Origin: Polyodon spathula
Taxonomy: Eukaryota > Chordata > Actinopteri > Acipenseriformes > Polyodontidae
Assembly: GCF_017654505.1 (NCBI RefSeq)
Contig: NC_054548.1
Span: forward strand, 29,269,774 to 29,333,773
Length of the DNA stretch: 64,000 bases
Direction: 5' to 3'
In this document: positions 50,674 to 60,879 of the stretch, one piece after another
Position numbering within the stretch: the stretch's first letter is position 1
Layout of the letters: every line of letters starts with the position of its first letter
Made by a program: the position numbers and the translations under genes
Notes under the pieces: generated by a model
The model's input: only the letters and a program-made list of their open reading frames with translations
What the model was told of the DNA's origin: nothing
The model's database searches: none

Positions 50674-51006
50674 CAGGGGTGGCCAACCCTGGTCTAGGAG
50701 GCCCGTGTGCCTGCTGGTTTTCGTTCCACCCAAGTCCTCAGTGTCTTAATTGGTCTAATTTTTTAATTATCTCGATACATTTAAAACCTATCCAGGCACC
50801 TAATATTTCATTTAATCAACTGTACCTTGAATCAAATGCACATTTTAAACCATTAACTCTAAAATATCTTGCTTTTTTTTTTTTTTTTTTAATTTGTCAA
50901 ATTGAGTACATAATTAGATCAATTAAGTAATTGAGAGCAGAAGTTGGAACAAAAACCAACAGACAGTGACCAGGATGACCTCCAAGACCAGAGCTGGCTA
51001 GCCCTG
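50674..51006. mobile_element. hAT-like MITE with 8-bp target duplication
   Basis: Flanked by acttaaag at 50666-50673 and 51007-51014. Ends caggggtggccaaccctggt and, inverted, cagggctagccagctctggt. 333 bp, no frame of note. Confidence 0.88.
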
Positions 51007-51014
51007 ACTTAAAG

Positions 51015-51943
51015 TACAAGCTATATTATTTCATACACACAATCACACAATAAAAGTATGTATGCTATAATTTCCTTTGGCTGCCCCAGGATTGAAGGTG
51101 TTTTTTGTATATTTCAAAATGACCACCAGGAATTAAACGCAAAAACTGCTCAGCTTCAAATAAAAGTAAATTGGGTAGAATGGTGTACTTATTAATCAAA
51201 ATACAAGCAACAGAAATTATATATTTTTGTACTTATATTAAAGGAGTAATAATAAGTGCTGGTGGGCTTGATAGGTACATGGTCATAATAGATAATCATA
51301 TATTATAGATTCCACATTTTTCTGAATAATAACATCTGGGTAAACATTGGAAAAAGAACCTTCCTAAAGGATTTGGATTGCAGTCTGTATACTCCAGGAT
51401 GCCCAATTCTATTCCCCCAGCCCCAACACCCCCCACTCCTCACTTTACTCCAACAAATCAAATTGTTTTTAAACTCAGGTTTGGAATTGTAGTTTGAAGT
51501 CATTCACTCATGAAGGTCAAATCAGACTTGAAAACTTGGATGAAGAAACATGAAGCACAAGTAAAAGAAAATATAATAAAAAAATATATTTTTGTCATTT
51601 TTTATTCTTTGATGGAAAATGGAGCATGTAGGGTAAACCTGTTGGCTGATTTGTCACTGAATGACCCATGAGCCAAAAACATTTTTAATACTACATGGAA
51701 AACATGTTATGTTAAATCAGTAAAGACAACATGCATGGTTGATCAATCTATCAACAGATATGTAGTATTTGAATTTGTTGTCTTTATATTTAAAAAGTAA
51801 TGACACCCTGTAGCATAATGCAAGTTTTCAATTAGTTACCTCAACAGCTGCTGTTTCAAAACTTTTGAAGTGACTAAAATTACATGTTCAAGGACTTAAA
51901 CCTAAAACCTTACCAGGCCGACTAAAAGTACACATTTGCTTTG
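51015..51943. other. AT-rich spacer
   Basis: No gene or transposon end recognised; lies just beyond the 3' end of the minus-strand SAM/HECT-like pseudogene. Confidence 0.45.
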
Positions 51944-53736
51944 TTACATAGAGTCCATTACCCAAACTTTTGAATCAAAGACTTCTGTGAGTTCTTCATC
52001 CATCTCCAAGTAAGAGGTGTTTGGCATCTCTAACACACATCCACATGTATGTGCTTGGGGATTTCTTAAGAAGTCACTCATGGGCCCTACAAATCTGACA
52101 TGAATTGCTGGGCAAACCAGTACATCTGCACCTGTTAAAATAAAATTAAAAAATATTACGTGACACATTTGAAGGACAAGTTGTTGGCACTTTACACAAT
52201 ACATGAAAACATACTGTTATGACAGGGAGAAAATGTTCCTTTTTTATAATTGCTAGTTTTGGGTTAATGTTTGATCTGACTAGTTGCTTCAAAAATGTGT
52301 AGGTCATTCCAAGGCTAAGAGCATTTGATTGAAAGGTAAGTAATAAAAACATGAAATTATGCACTAGTAACAAAAATGAATTGACCTGATACCTTCAGCA
52401 AATAATACTAGTCTGTGGAGAACAACTAAGAAATATAAAGAAGCTGAGATTATATCGCATCCTAATTCAAGATGAATTGCACAAAATTTATGTCATTCTC
52501 ATTGCAGTCATTAGGAATCAACCTTTGCAAAAACAGAGAAATCTCTGGAGGTGATCTGGGCAATGCCTGTTGAATTTCTTCAGTTAGTCTGTGATGGTTT
52601 GTTCCTTTCGAAGGCCTGACTCACATTTCAATGCTGCAATCACTTTCTTCTTATTGGAGTAAGATTGGAGAACAGCTCATCCAAACCCCCCCGATGGAAG
52701 CTTCAGATGTTGGTTCCTGTATGATCTCTTTATGGGCAACTTCACCCAGGACTTTTGGCCAGTTATCTTCTGTATCAATGGCTTTCACATTATGTGCATC
52801 CAGTAGGTCAGAAAAATCATCCTTTGAAATATCAGGCTTAAATCAGTTTGAGTTTGCTTTCTTTACTTTCTTTAATTATTTGGGACTATCTGCAGGAAAG
52901 TCTCTATCAGTTCATTATCTTTTAGAGGTCTTCCTAAACAGTAATCAAGGAAGGGTTATGCAAAGGGATATTGGGAAATATCCCACATTGTTGTAGCCAA
53001 TAACCAAGACCTGGGCAACATATTGCCATGTTTCCTTCATGTCGTGCCGAGTCAATGGGATGTGTATTGTCTTGTCATTTGTTCATTTCCAGTAAAAGGT
53101 TTCCCAGTACTCACTAAGAGCATCCCTAAAAACACCACCATTATCCTCTCTTCAAGTTTTCCATTGGGCAGCACCATCTCTATCTCTACCAAATCTTCAG
53201 AAAGGCTTCATTCATGTCACTGAATGCATTGTCACAGTGAATTTTGAGTTTCTTCAATAAATATTGAAGAGGTCAGTGGAGCAACATCAATAGTTTCCAA
53301 AGCAGAGTCTAATGGAGCACCAATTGTGAAAGACCGATCTGCAGTGCTGGACTTTGATGTAGTTTCTCCAGCAGAGTCTAATTGAACACCACCTCTGAAA
53401 GACTGCTGTGCACTGTTGACTGTTGATGTTGCCAGAGCATTGTCAAGCAAAGCTGTGATTGCCAATGGCTGCATTGCCGTTTTGTCTGCATCTAGTTTTT
53501 TTTTTTTCTCACTTACAAGATAAAGTCTTAACATCTTAACTTTTCTGAGCTCATGTTGTTGAATTAAGGTGTTGGATGGGTCAATTGCTTCTTCTGTGAA
53601 GTCCCGCATTGTGTAGTCAAAGTCTTCTATTTTTTCTAGTTTTGATTTTCAATTACGAAAAAACAGACCTTTTGAAATTTCTATTATTTCTCTGATTGTT
53701 GGTTCTTTGTGTGCTTTCAAACGTCCTGATCCACCA

Positions 53737-54274
53737 TGTGACAGGGTCTTCCTTGTGTCACCCATGTGGGTATCCACTGTTCAAGCACACAGAGAGACAG
53801 ACGTGGTGTTAAAACGCCGGCACAGGCGCACAAGATTTATTAAACAAATAACAGACGATAATAAAATAAAGGTGGTCATATGACATTACCAGCGATGGTA
53901 ACGCACAGAGGACTAGTACATCAAGTTGTACAAAAAGTGCAAAGTAAAACAGTACAACAAACTATAAATCAAAGGTGCCGTGAAAATGACAGGCCTTGCA
54001 GCAGCCCCGAGCTATTTCCCGCGGATGTTTTTAACCTGAAGGACACTAGGTCAAGACCCGCCTACCTGCTGATTGAGGACCAGCACAGCCAATCACTTGC
54101 TGCCCTTCCCCTCACCCAAGCATAACAGGCAGCAAGTCTCAATCAAGCAGCCGTCTGTAAACAATAATTCGATTACACAAATCAACTCCCAAAACAACAC
54201 AAAATAAACCCATTCCCACATATAAATCACACCAAAACTAATTTACCTCTGTGCAGGGCAATCGCCCTGCCACA
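53737..54274. repeat. Solo LTR in the SAM/HECT-like exon
   Basis: TG...CA sequence of 538 bp (tgtgacaggg ... ccctgccaca) flanked by cacca at 53732-53736 and 54275-54279. With its duplication it adds 543 bp, a multiple of three, to the exon. No internal element sequence remains. Confidence 0.82.
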
Positions 54275-54713
54275 CACCACCACGTTTCTTTTGTACTTTC
54301 TGACATTCCTTGCCTTTTCACTCTAGCCAGCCAACTTCAAAGCAACGCTCTGCTCATGCATTTGCATTTCCATTTCCAGTTGTTTTCCCAGAACGACCTT
54401 CTATGACACTAACTGATTGTTTATGGTTCCTGCTTCTAATTTTCTCCATCAAACATTGAGTTGCTTTTGAGATTTCACCCTGCAAGTTCCTCTTTGCTGC
54501 CATTTCTCTTTGGCAATAGTGACGTATTGCAATTCGGTCTCCAATTTTAACAACATATTTGGCCAATTCTTCGTCTGTCATGCCATCAATCACCATGCAG
54601 TCAATCTGTAAGTACATGTAAAGAATGTTAACAAAAATGTCATAATATAAAGTATGGCGGTGATGCCATGATAGGCCCTAAGTCAATTGTAACCACAAAA
54701 CAGTAAATGTGCC

Positions 54714-55347
54714 TGTAACAAAGTGCCCGCCCCTGTGTATATTATCTGTTATGTGTTGCGTGTGGTGTGTTTAAATGTTGGTGTATAGACATTGGTACAC
54801 GGGATATAAACGGGTCTGTGTAACACGAGTGTTTAAAAATGTATATGTGTATTTAGGCACGAGGATTGCACAGCACTTCACGTGCAAGTAAAATGTAGTA
54901 ATATGTGAGCACGGGGAATTGCACTTTATTAATTCACGTGCTGGGATTCAAGTGAATAATTAATTGGTAATTGAATCTCAGCACAATAGTATATATAGAT
55001 GCACGTTGTCACATACTGGGGGTTGGGTGTTCGGTGAGCGGAGAACGGGATTGGAGACGGAGGAAATAAGCAGTAGTAGTATAATAAGAGGAGAAAGTAT
55101 CCGTTCACCGTGTTTGTCAGTGTCTGTCCGTGCACCGTTTCGTTAAGTTTAGTCTGTTTTCGTTTGTCTATTTATTTTGGTGTAGAGTGCCGTGTCCTGT
55201 GTTTTTCGTGTTTGTGTAAACCTTTTATTTGGTATTAAACCGGCGCCAACAGGCGTCTTCATCACTTCATTTCATCCGTCCTGTGTTTTGTGTATTTCAT
55301 TCCTTTTCCTGGTTCTGACGCCGCCCACTTCGGCCGTCTCTGTGACA
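54714..55347 (+). repeat. 5' LTR of the young pol-less element
   Basis: 634 bp from tgtaacaaagtgcccgcccc to ccgtctctgtgaca. Related to the 355-bp LTR of the older element but with about 260 extra bases after the gtgttgcgtg segment. Contains tatatatag at about 54992, a possible TATA box, and attaaac-type A-rich sequence near 55240. Confidence 0.93.
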
Positions 55348-55349
55348 CG

Positions 55350-55367
55350 TGGTGTCCTGCGTGGGAT
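55350..55367 (+). promoter_or_regulatory. Primer-binding site, tRNA-Leu type
   Basis: tggtgtcctgcgtgggat begins two bases after the 5' LTR. It resembles the complement of the 3' end of tRNA-Leu, with substitutions in the middle. The older element has tggtgtcagaatcgggat at the same place. Confidence 0.65.
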
Positions 55368-55475
55368 TTAACAGCGCCTCCAAGCGTCAGACCAGGAGAG
55401 GTTTTTTTTTTTTTGTGTGGGAGAAAAAAAAAAAAAAAGGGGGGCGTCTTTGGATTACAAAAAAAAAAAAAAGAA

Positions 55476-57461
55476 ATGGGGAGAAGCAGGAAACAGGATA
55501 AAGAGGTGAGGGACAGGGAGGAGGAGTGCCGCCTAAGGGCCAGACATCCCCGGCGATGTAACCAGTCCTTGCCGGGGTGCCTCCTCTGCAACCAGGACCA
55601 TCTCTTTGCCAATTGTCCCTTCCGCTGCCCCTACCAGGAGGGAGAGGAGGAACTGCCACGGAAGAGGAAGGCAGAGGTCCCACCGCTGTCTCCACAGCCG
55701 CACCAGTCCCCTGCAAGGGAGGAAGAGCCGCACCAGTCCCCTGCAAGTGAGGGAGAGCCGCACCAGTCCCCTGTATCAAGGGGAGACTACACACCGCTCC
55801 CACCTCCACCACCAGGAGACTACACGCCGCTCCTACCTCCATGGGCAGGAGCAGAGCAGCAGGAGCTGCCTCTGCCTCCGCCACCTCCACCGGCAGGGGG
55901 AGAGCAGCAGGAGCTGCCTCTGCCTCCGCCACCTCCACCGGCAGGGGGAGAGCAGCAGGAGCTGCCTCTGCCTCCGCCACCTCCACCGGCAGGGGGAGAG
56001 CAGCAGGAGCTGCCTCTGCCTCCGCCACCTCCACCGGCAGGGGGAGAGCAGCAGGAGCTGCCTCTGCCTCCGCCACCTCCACCGGCAGGAGCAGAGCAGC
56101 AGGAGCTGCCTCTGCCTCCCCCACCAGCAGAGGGTGAATGCCTGCTGGTATCACTTCCCCCACCAGCAGAGGGTGAATGCCTGCTGGGTCCCTGTCCACC
56201 AGCAGAGGGTGAATGCCTGCTGGGTCCCTGTCCACCAGCAGAGGGTGAATGCCTGCTGGTATCACTTCCCCCACCAGCAGAGGGTGAATGCCTGCTGGTA
56301 TCACTTCCCCCACCAGCAGAGGGTGAATGCCTGCTGGTATCACTTCCCCCACCATCACGAGGAGAGGAGCTGGAGCTTCCTCTGCCTCCACCTCCATCAG
56401 GGGGAGAGGAGCAGGAGCTGCCTCTCCCTGCACCACAAGGGCCAGGACTAGATGCTGGCGGTCCTCAGCAGCCCTTGCATAGGCTGCTGAGGGAAGCACG
56501 GGGAAGAACCTCCCGGCTGCAGTGGCCGAAAAGAGGGCCAACACCCGCACCCCAGCTTGTCCTGACTGCCAGCCTCGCTTCGCCCAAGGATGCCAGCCTC
56601 GCTTCGCCCAAGGATGCCAGCCTCGCTTCGCCCAAGGATGCCAGCCTCGCTTCGCCCAAGGATGCCAGCCTCGCTTCGCCCAAGGATGCCTCTGCATCGC
56701 CTGGGGTTGCCCGCCGCTCTGCATCGCCTGGGGTTGCCCGCCGCTCTGCATCGCCTGGGGTTGCCCGCCGCTCTGCATCGCCTGGGGTTGCCCGCCGCTC
56801 TGCATCGCCTGGGGTTGCCCGCCGCTCTGCATCGCCTGGGGTTGCCCGCCGCTCTGCATCGCCTGGGGTTGCCCGCCGCTCTGCATCGCCTGGGGTTGCC
56901 CGCCGCTCCGCATCACAGCCGGAAGTACTGTGGCCGGAACCCCACGAAGGGGAGCTGCCGGCCACGAAGAAGGGGGAGGAGGTCTGGAGACCGCCAACCC
57001 CAGCAGCAGTTTCGCTGCCGGAGGAGGGGGAGGAGGTCTGGAGACCGCCAACCCCAGCAGCAGTTTCGCTGCCGGAGGAGGGGGAGGAGGTCTGGAGACC
57101 GCCAACCCCAGCAGCAGTTTCGCTGCCGGAGGAGGGGGAGGAGGTCTGGAGACCGCCAACCCCAGCAGCAGTTTCTCCGCCGGAGATCGTGGGGGAGGTC
57201 CGGAGACCTGCTCCCTCTGCAGTTTCTTCCCTGCAGGAAGAACGGTGGTTGAAGCCCCACCAAGGGGAGCTGCCGGCGCCGAAGGAGGGGGAAGGTCAGG
57301 AGACCACACCCCAAGCAGCCTTTCCGCTGCTAGGACTACCCTGGCAGGAGAATGCTACTCTGCTGACAGCATTACGACCTGTGGGCCCCTGGAAGCCTCT
57401 GGTCCTGGCCAAGGACTTTGGGCGGGACTTTTGGGCTTTTAAGGGGGGAGGTGGCCATTGA
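55476..57461 (+). CDS. Proline-rich Gag-like protein of the young LTR element
   Basis: A 661-codon frame; ATG 55476 lies in the internal region. An earlier in-frame ATG at 55290 is inside the LTR. The basic head (RKQDKEVRDREEE) is followed by a Cys/His cluster, CLLCNQDHLFANC, resembling a retroelement zinc knuckle but with one residue fewer before the His. Five tandem families follow: GGEQQELPLPPPPPPA (16 residues, six units, from 55843), AEGECLL-type (six, from 56125), SPKDASLA (five, from 56580), SPGVARRSA (eight, from 56697) and GEEVWRPPTPAAVSLPEE (18 residues, four plus a divergent unit, from 56970). No protease or polymerase motif. Likely role: RNA packaging or particle assembly (inference). 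Confidence 0.82.
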   Translation: MGRSRKQDKEVRDREEECRLRARHPRRCNQSLPGCLLCNQDHLFANCPFRCPYQEGEEELPRKRKAEVPPLSPQPHQSPAREEEPHQSPASEGEPHQSPVSRGDYTPLPPPPPGDYTPLLPPWAGAEQQELPLPPPPPPAGGEQQELPLPPPPPPAGGEQQELPLPPPPPPAGGEQQELPLPPPPPPAGGEQQELPLPPPPPPAGAEQQELPLPPPPAEGECLLVSLPPPAEGECLLGPCPPAEGECLLGPCPPAEGECLLVSLPPPAEGECLLVSLPPPAEGECLLVSLPPPSRGEELELPLPPPPSGGEEQELPLPAPQGPGLDAGGPQQPLHRLLREARGRTSRLQWPKRGPTPAPQLVLTASLASPKDASLASPKDASLASPKDASLASPKDASLASPKDASASPGVARRSASPGVARRSASPGVARRSASPGVARRSASPGVARRSASPGVARRSASPGVARRSASPGVARRSASQPEVLWPEPHEGELPATKKGEEVWRPPTPAAVSLPEEGEEVWRPPTPAAVSLPEEGEEVWRPPTPAAVSLPEEGEEVWRPPTPAAVSPPEIVGEVRRPAPSAVSSLQEERWLKPHQGELPAPKEGEGQETTPQAAFPLLGLPWQENATLLTALRPVGPWKPLVLAKDFGRDFWAFKGGGGH

Positions 57462-57480
57462 GGCCATGTGTGCTTTGCAC

Positions 57481-57493
57481 AGGAGGGGGTATA
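57481..57493 (+). promoter_or_regulatory. Polypurine tract
   Basis: aggagggggtata immediately before the 3' LTR, the usual plus-strand primer position. The about 50 bases upstream (gtggccattgaggccatgtg and following) are conserved in the older element. Confidence 0.8.
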
Positions 57494-58127
57494 TGTAACA
57501 AAGTGCCCGCCCCTGTGTATATTATCTGTTATGTGTTGCGTGTGGTGTGTTTAAATGTTGGTGTATAGACATTGGTACACGGGATATAAACGGGTCTGTG
57601 TAACACGAGTGTTTAAAAATGTATATGTGTATTTAGGCACGAGGATTGCACAGCACTTCACGTGCAAGTAAAATGTAGTAATATGTGAGCACGGGGAATT
57701 GCACTTTATTAATTCACGTGCTGGGATTCAAGTGAATAATTAATTGGTAATTGAATCTCAGCACAATAGTATATATAGATGCACGTTGTCACATACTGGG
57801 GGTTGGGTGTTCGGTGAGCGGAGAACGGGATTGGAGACGGAGGAAATAAGCAGTAGTAGTATAATAAGAGGAGAAAGTATCCGTTCACCGTGTTTGTCAG
57901 TGTCTGTCCGTGCACCGTTTCGTTAAGTTTAGTCTGTTTTCGTTTGTCTATTTATTTTGGTGTAGAGTGCCGTGTCCTGTGTTTTTCGTGTTTGTGTAAA
58001 CCTTTTATTTGGTATTAAACCGGCGCCAACAGGCGTCTTCATCACTTCATTTCATCCGTCCTGTGTTTTGTGTATTTCATTCCTTTTCCTGGTTCTGACG
58101 CCGCCCACTTCGGCCGTCTCTGTGACA
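57494..58127 (+). repeat. 3' LTR of the young pol-less element
   Basis: Same length as the 5' LTR (offset 2780) and no difference noticed on reading. Followed by the target duplication gtgcc. Confidence 0.93.
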
Positions 58128-58642
58128 GTGCCAAAAAAAACAATAAAATCAAAAAACAAAAGTGGACCGTTGCAATCATTTTTTGCATATCATTACTCAA
58201 CGTCTACCCTGGAATCCCCCCTATAGCTCATTACAACTGTTAAGTTTACATTCACAATTGTCTAAGAACATTGACAGCATTCACATCAATTAAGTGGAAC
58301 AAACAACAGAATATACTGCAGGCCCCCAGGAATTGAGACATTTTATTGGAATTTAATGTGAATTTAATAGGGAATGTAATAGTTAAAAAACTCTTTATAA
58401 TTCTATAATCTATAGAGAACACCATAACATTGAATGAGAGTATAGATTTTAAAGTTGATTCTAACAATAACAAATGGTTGTCATGCCTTCAAATACAAAC
58501 ACACACACAATAGGCCTACCTTTTCATCCCTAAAGGCCTGCACAGTTCCAAAATCCAATTTCCGTTCTTCTATTAGAAATGTGACAAAACCTTCCATACT
58601 TCCCACATTAAGAACTATTTAAGAAAATAAACAAATCAGTGC

Positions 58643-59100
58643 TGTGGCACGAAATGGCGTTGCGGTGACATCAGACCAGAAGGCAGAAGCACACACAGAT
58701 CGGTACGGTGCAATGGCGCATGTGCTGTTTATTTTCAATAACACAAAAATAAATAACATTTTTAAGCACAAAACACTTGCTCACAGAGCATAAAAATAAA
58801 TAATCAAACAAAAACAAATCACAAACACAATAATCACAGTTAAGGTCTGGCTGGGCAGTAGCCTTCACAGATCCTTTAAGTTTCATTTTTGTCTTTGTTT
58901 TTGTTTTTGACTGTCTCCTCTCACTCCTCTCGTTCCTCCTCTGAACACTCACCCCGAGCGCAGAAAGCTGCAGGCTTTTATTTACTATGGCCGAGGGGTT
59001 AAACTATCAATTATCTCGTTACCACTCGGCCACATTCTGCACGAGTTTATTAATTGTGTGACTGCCGGCTAGTTTAACAACGCACTAGCTGACAGCCACA
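58643..59100. repeat. Possible solo LTR
   Basis: Bounded by tgtggcacga and agctgacagccaca (TG...CA), with minus-strand polyadenylation-like sequence inside. No matching target duplication (agtgc versus cacta), so it may be truncated or part of a rearranged element. Confidence 0.4.
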
Positions 59101-59264
59101 CACTACCACGAGGTTTTTAAACAAAACATAGACATAAACAAAACACACAGCGTTCTCTGACATTTATATAAATAATAAATAAACAAACACAAAACACGTT
59201 ACAAGGACGGAGGGGATAATAACGCAGAGCATAGCATAATAGCGCAGAGCCCGAAGTAAGCTCA

Positions 59265-59700
59265 CTTACTAGTCTGGCAGATGTAATGGCTATTAAAAAC
59301 GCCACCTTCAAGGAAACAGGGCACAGTTCTGCTGACGCCATGGGCTCGAATGGGGGACCTGTAAGGACCCGCAGTACCTGTTCTAGATCCCACTTGGGGA
59401 CCAGACTTTTCATAGGACGACAAAGCCTCCAAGACCCTTTAAAAAACTGCACTGCCAGGAAATGTGCCCCAGGGGACACCGAGTCAATTTTGTCGTAGGA
59501 CACTGATATTGCTGCCAGGTATACCTTCCAAGTGGACGCCAATTTTCCTGCGTCAAATAGGTGTTGTAAGAAGGATAATATCGTCTCAATGGGACAGGTT
59601 ACAGGATTGTGACCTTCGGCAATGCACCAGTCTTGTAAAACTTTCCATTTGTATGAGTACTGGGCTCTAGAGCGCAGCGCCCTAGCAGACTGTAGTGTTT
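59265..59700 (-). pseudogene. DIRS tyrosine recombinase, N-terminal half
   Basis: Keeps STWKVYLAAIS, AVQFFKGSWRLCRP and PKWDLEQVLRVL, then the SARLVSEL segment with the first catalytic Arg. Homology stops there and the frame runs into unrelated AT-rich DNA. The HxxR and Tyr boxes are absent. Confidence 0.8.
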
Positions 59701-59703
59701 CTA

Positions 59704-60845
59704 CTACTGCATCTGGAAAAACTCATCTGTATAGATGGCTCCGTTCAATGGCCAGATCCAGAGTTGGAGTTGGACTGGGTTCTGGTGCCATAATAACCCC
59801 TCCGCTTGGCACAGGAGATCCTTGCGCAGCAGGGAGGAGAGGAGAGCAAACCAGGAGCACCTTGGCCATCTGGGTGCAACCAGCAGAACCTGTGCTCTCT
59901 TCACCCTGATCCTCTTTAGTGTCAGGGCTAATAATGGTAGCGGAGGGAACACATACAAGAGCCCCTGTGGCCAGAGGTGAGCTAGTATGTCTACTCCCAG
60001 GGGGGCCCCCATGGAGAACCAAAGGGGGAAATGAGTGGACTTGGCTGTGGCAAAGGGGTCGAGATCGAAACCTCTCCCAAATCTGTTTCACCACTTGAGG
60101 ATGCAGTCTCCATTCCTAGCTGTCTGGAGCTCTTCTCAACAGGAGGTCTGTTGCCTTGTTGTCCACACCGGGGAGGTGAACCGCACTGATGGAACGCAAG
60201 TTTCTGTGCGTCCAGGACAGGAGTCTTTGCGCTGCGTGGTAAAGGCCCGGCGAGTACAGGGCACCTTGGTGGTTTATGCAGGCGACCACTGTGGTATTGT
60301 CCATCCGGTGCGCTAACTGTTGGCAAAAATGATATAACTCCAGGTTCACTGGATAACTCCAGGTTCACATTTATGTGTGCTTGCTGACAATGTCCCTTCC
60401 ACTGACCTCTTATTCCTCTCCCATTCCAGACCGCTCCCCAGCCCAGGCTGGAGGCATCTGTAGTGACAATTTCCCTTCTGTGATGGGATCCGAGGCGCAG
60501 ATTGCCAGGACGGAGCCACCACTCCAGTGTCTTCCGGCATTGTCTGGACACTCGCACCAGCTGGTACCAATCTAGGACCAGGTGCACCTTGAATGTATTT
60601 ACCCAGGCTTGAAGAGGGCATTCTCAGCAGCCCTAGTGGAAGGATTCTCGAGGCGGCTGCCATCAGCCCCAACAACCTTTGATATACTTTGACCTGTAGG
60701 AGAGCGTCCTCTCTGAATAGGGAGAGTGTAACCTCCCTTTTCCGACAGTGAGGCAAGGATGCTCTCAGAGTTCAGTTTTATCCCCAGGAACACTGTGGAC
60801 TGAGACTGTATGAAGTTGCTCTGGTCGAACTTCTGGAAAACCAGC
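59704..60845 (-). pseudogene. DIRS RT C-terminus and RNase H, frameshifted
   Basis: Starts at about 60845 with the segment VFLGIKLNSESILASL, past the polymerase active site. It continues through VYQRLLGLMAAASRILPLGLL, and RNase H pieces with MDNTTVVACINHQG and a VDNKATDLL ending (60349-60116). The C-terminal part with GVDILAHLWPQGLLYVFPP lies at 60012-59704. Frames change at least three times. Confidence 0.8.
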
Positions 60846-60879
60846 GGAGGACCTAGTTGACTGCACTGACACGGCGTCT

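Larger units (their letters stand above)
54714..58127 (+). mobile_element. Short LTR retrotransposon without pol, young copy
   Basis: Two 634-bp LTRs (54714-55347 and 57494-58127) show no difference that I could find. The flanking duplication is gtgcc (54709-54713 and 58128-58132). A primer-binding site starts two bases after the 5' LTR and a purine tract precedes the 3' LTR. The 2.15-kb interior encodes one open proline-rich frame and nothing resembling protease, RT, RNase H or integrase. It sits in an intron of the SAM/HECT-like gene copy, in the opposite orientation. Confidence 0.93.
51944..58597 (-). pseudogene. SAM/HECT-like multi-exon gene copy, disrupted by two LTR insertions
   Basis: Exon 1 (58597-58520) opens MEGFVTFLIEERKLD and ends at donor gtaggcc. 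Exon 2 starts at 54605 after acceptor tacttacag and joins in phase 0; it begins with a SAM-like segment, IDCMVIDGMTDEELAKYV. It continues through GRLKAHKEPTIREI and MRDFTEEAIDP to 53232, with stops near 54354, 54310 and 53640. Around 53210-52640 frameshifted HECT-like pieces appear (GYNNVGYFPI; LGEVAHKEIIQEP). A last exon (52132-51944), preceded by a ttttaacag acceptor, ends HTCGCVLEMP...VWVMDSM. This domain series matches an expanded family of uncharacterised fish proteins. Ubiquitin-ligase activity is not established. Confidence 0.65.

Noticed and set aside
55387..57309. 640-codon minus-strand frame as a separate gene
   Set aside because: Its translation is the antisense of the repeat units; it has no independent start context or domain. 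Kept only as an observation.
58643..59100. Fully delimited solo LTR
   Set aside because: Flanks do not match as a target duplication, so it is kept only as a low-confidence candidate.
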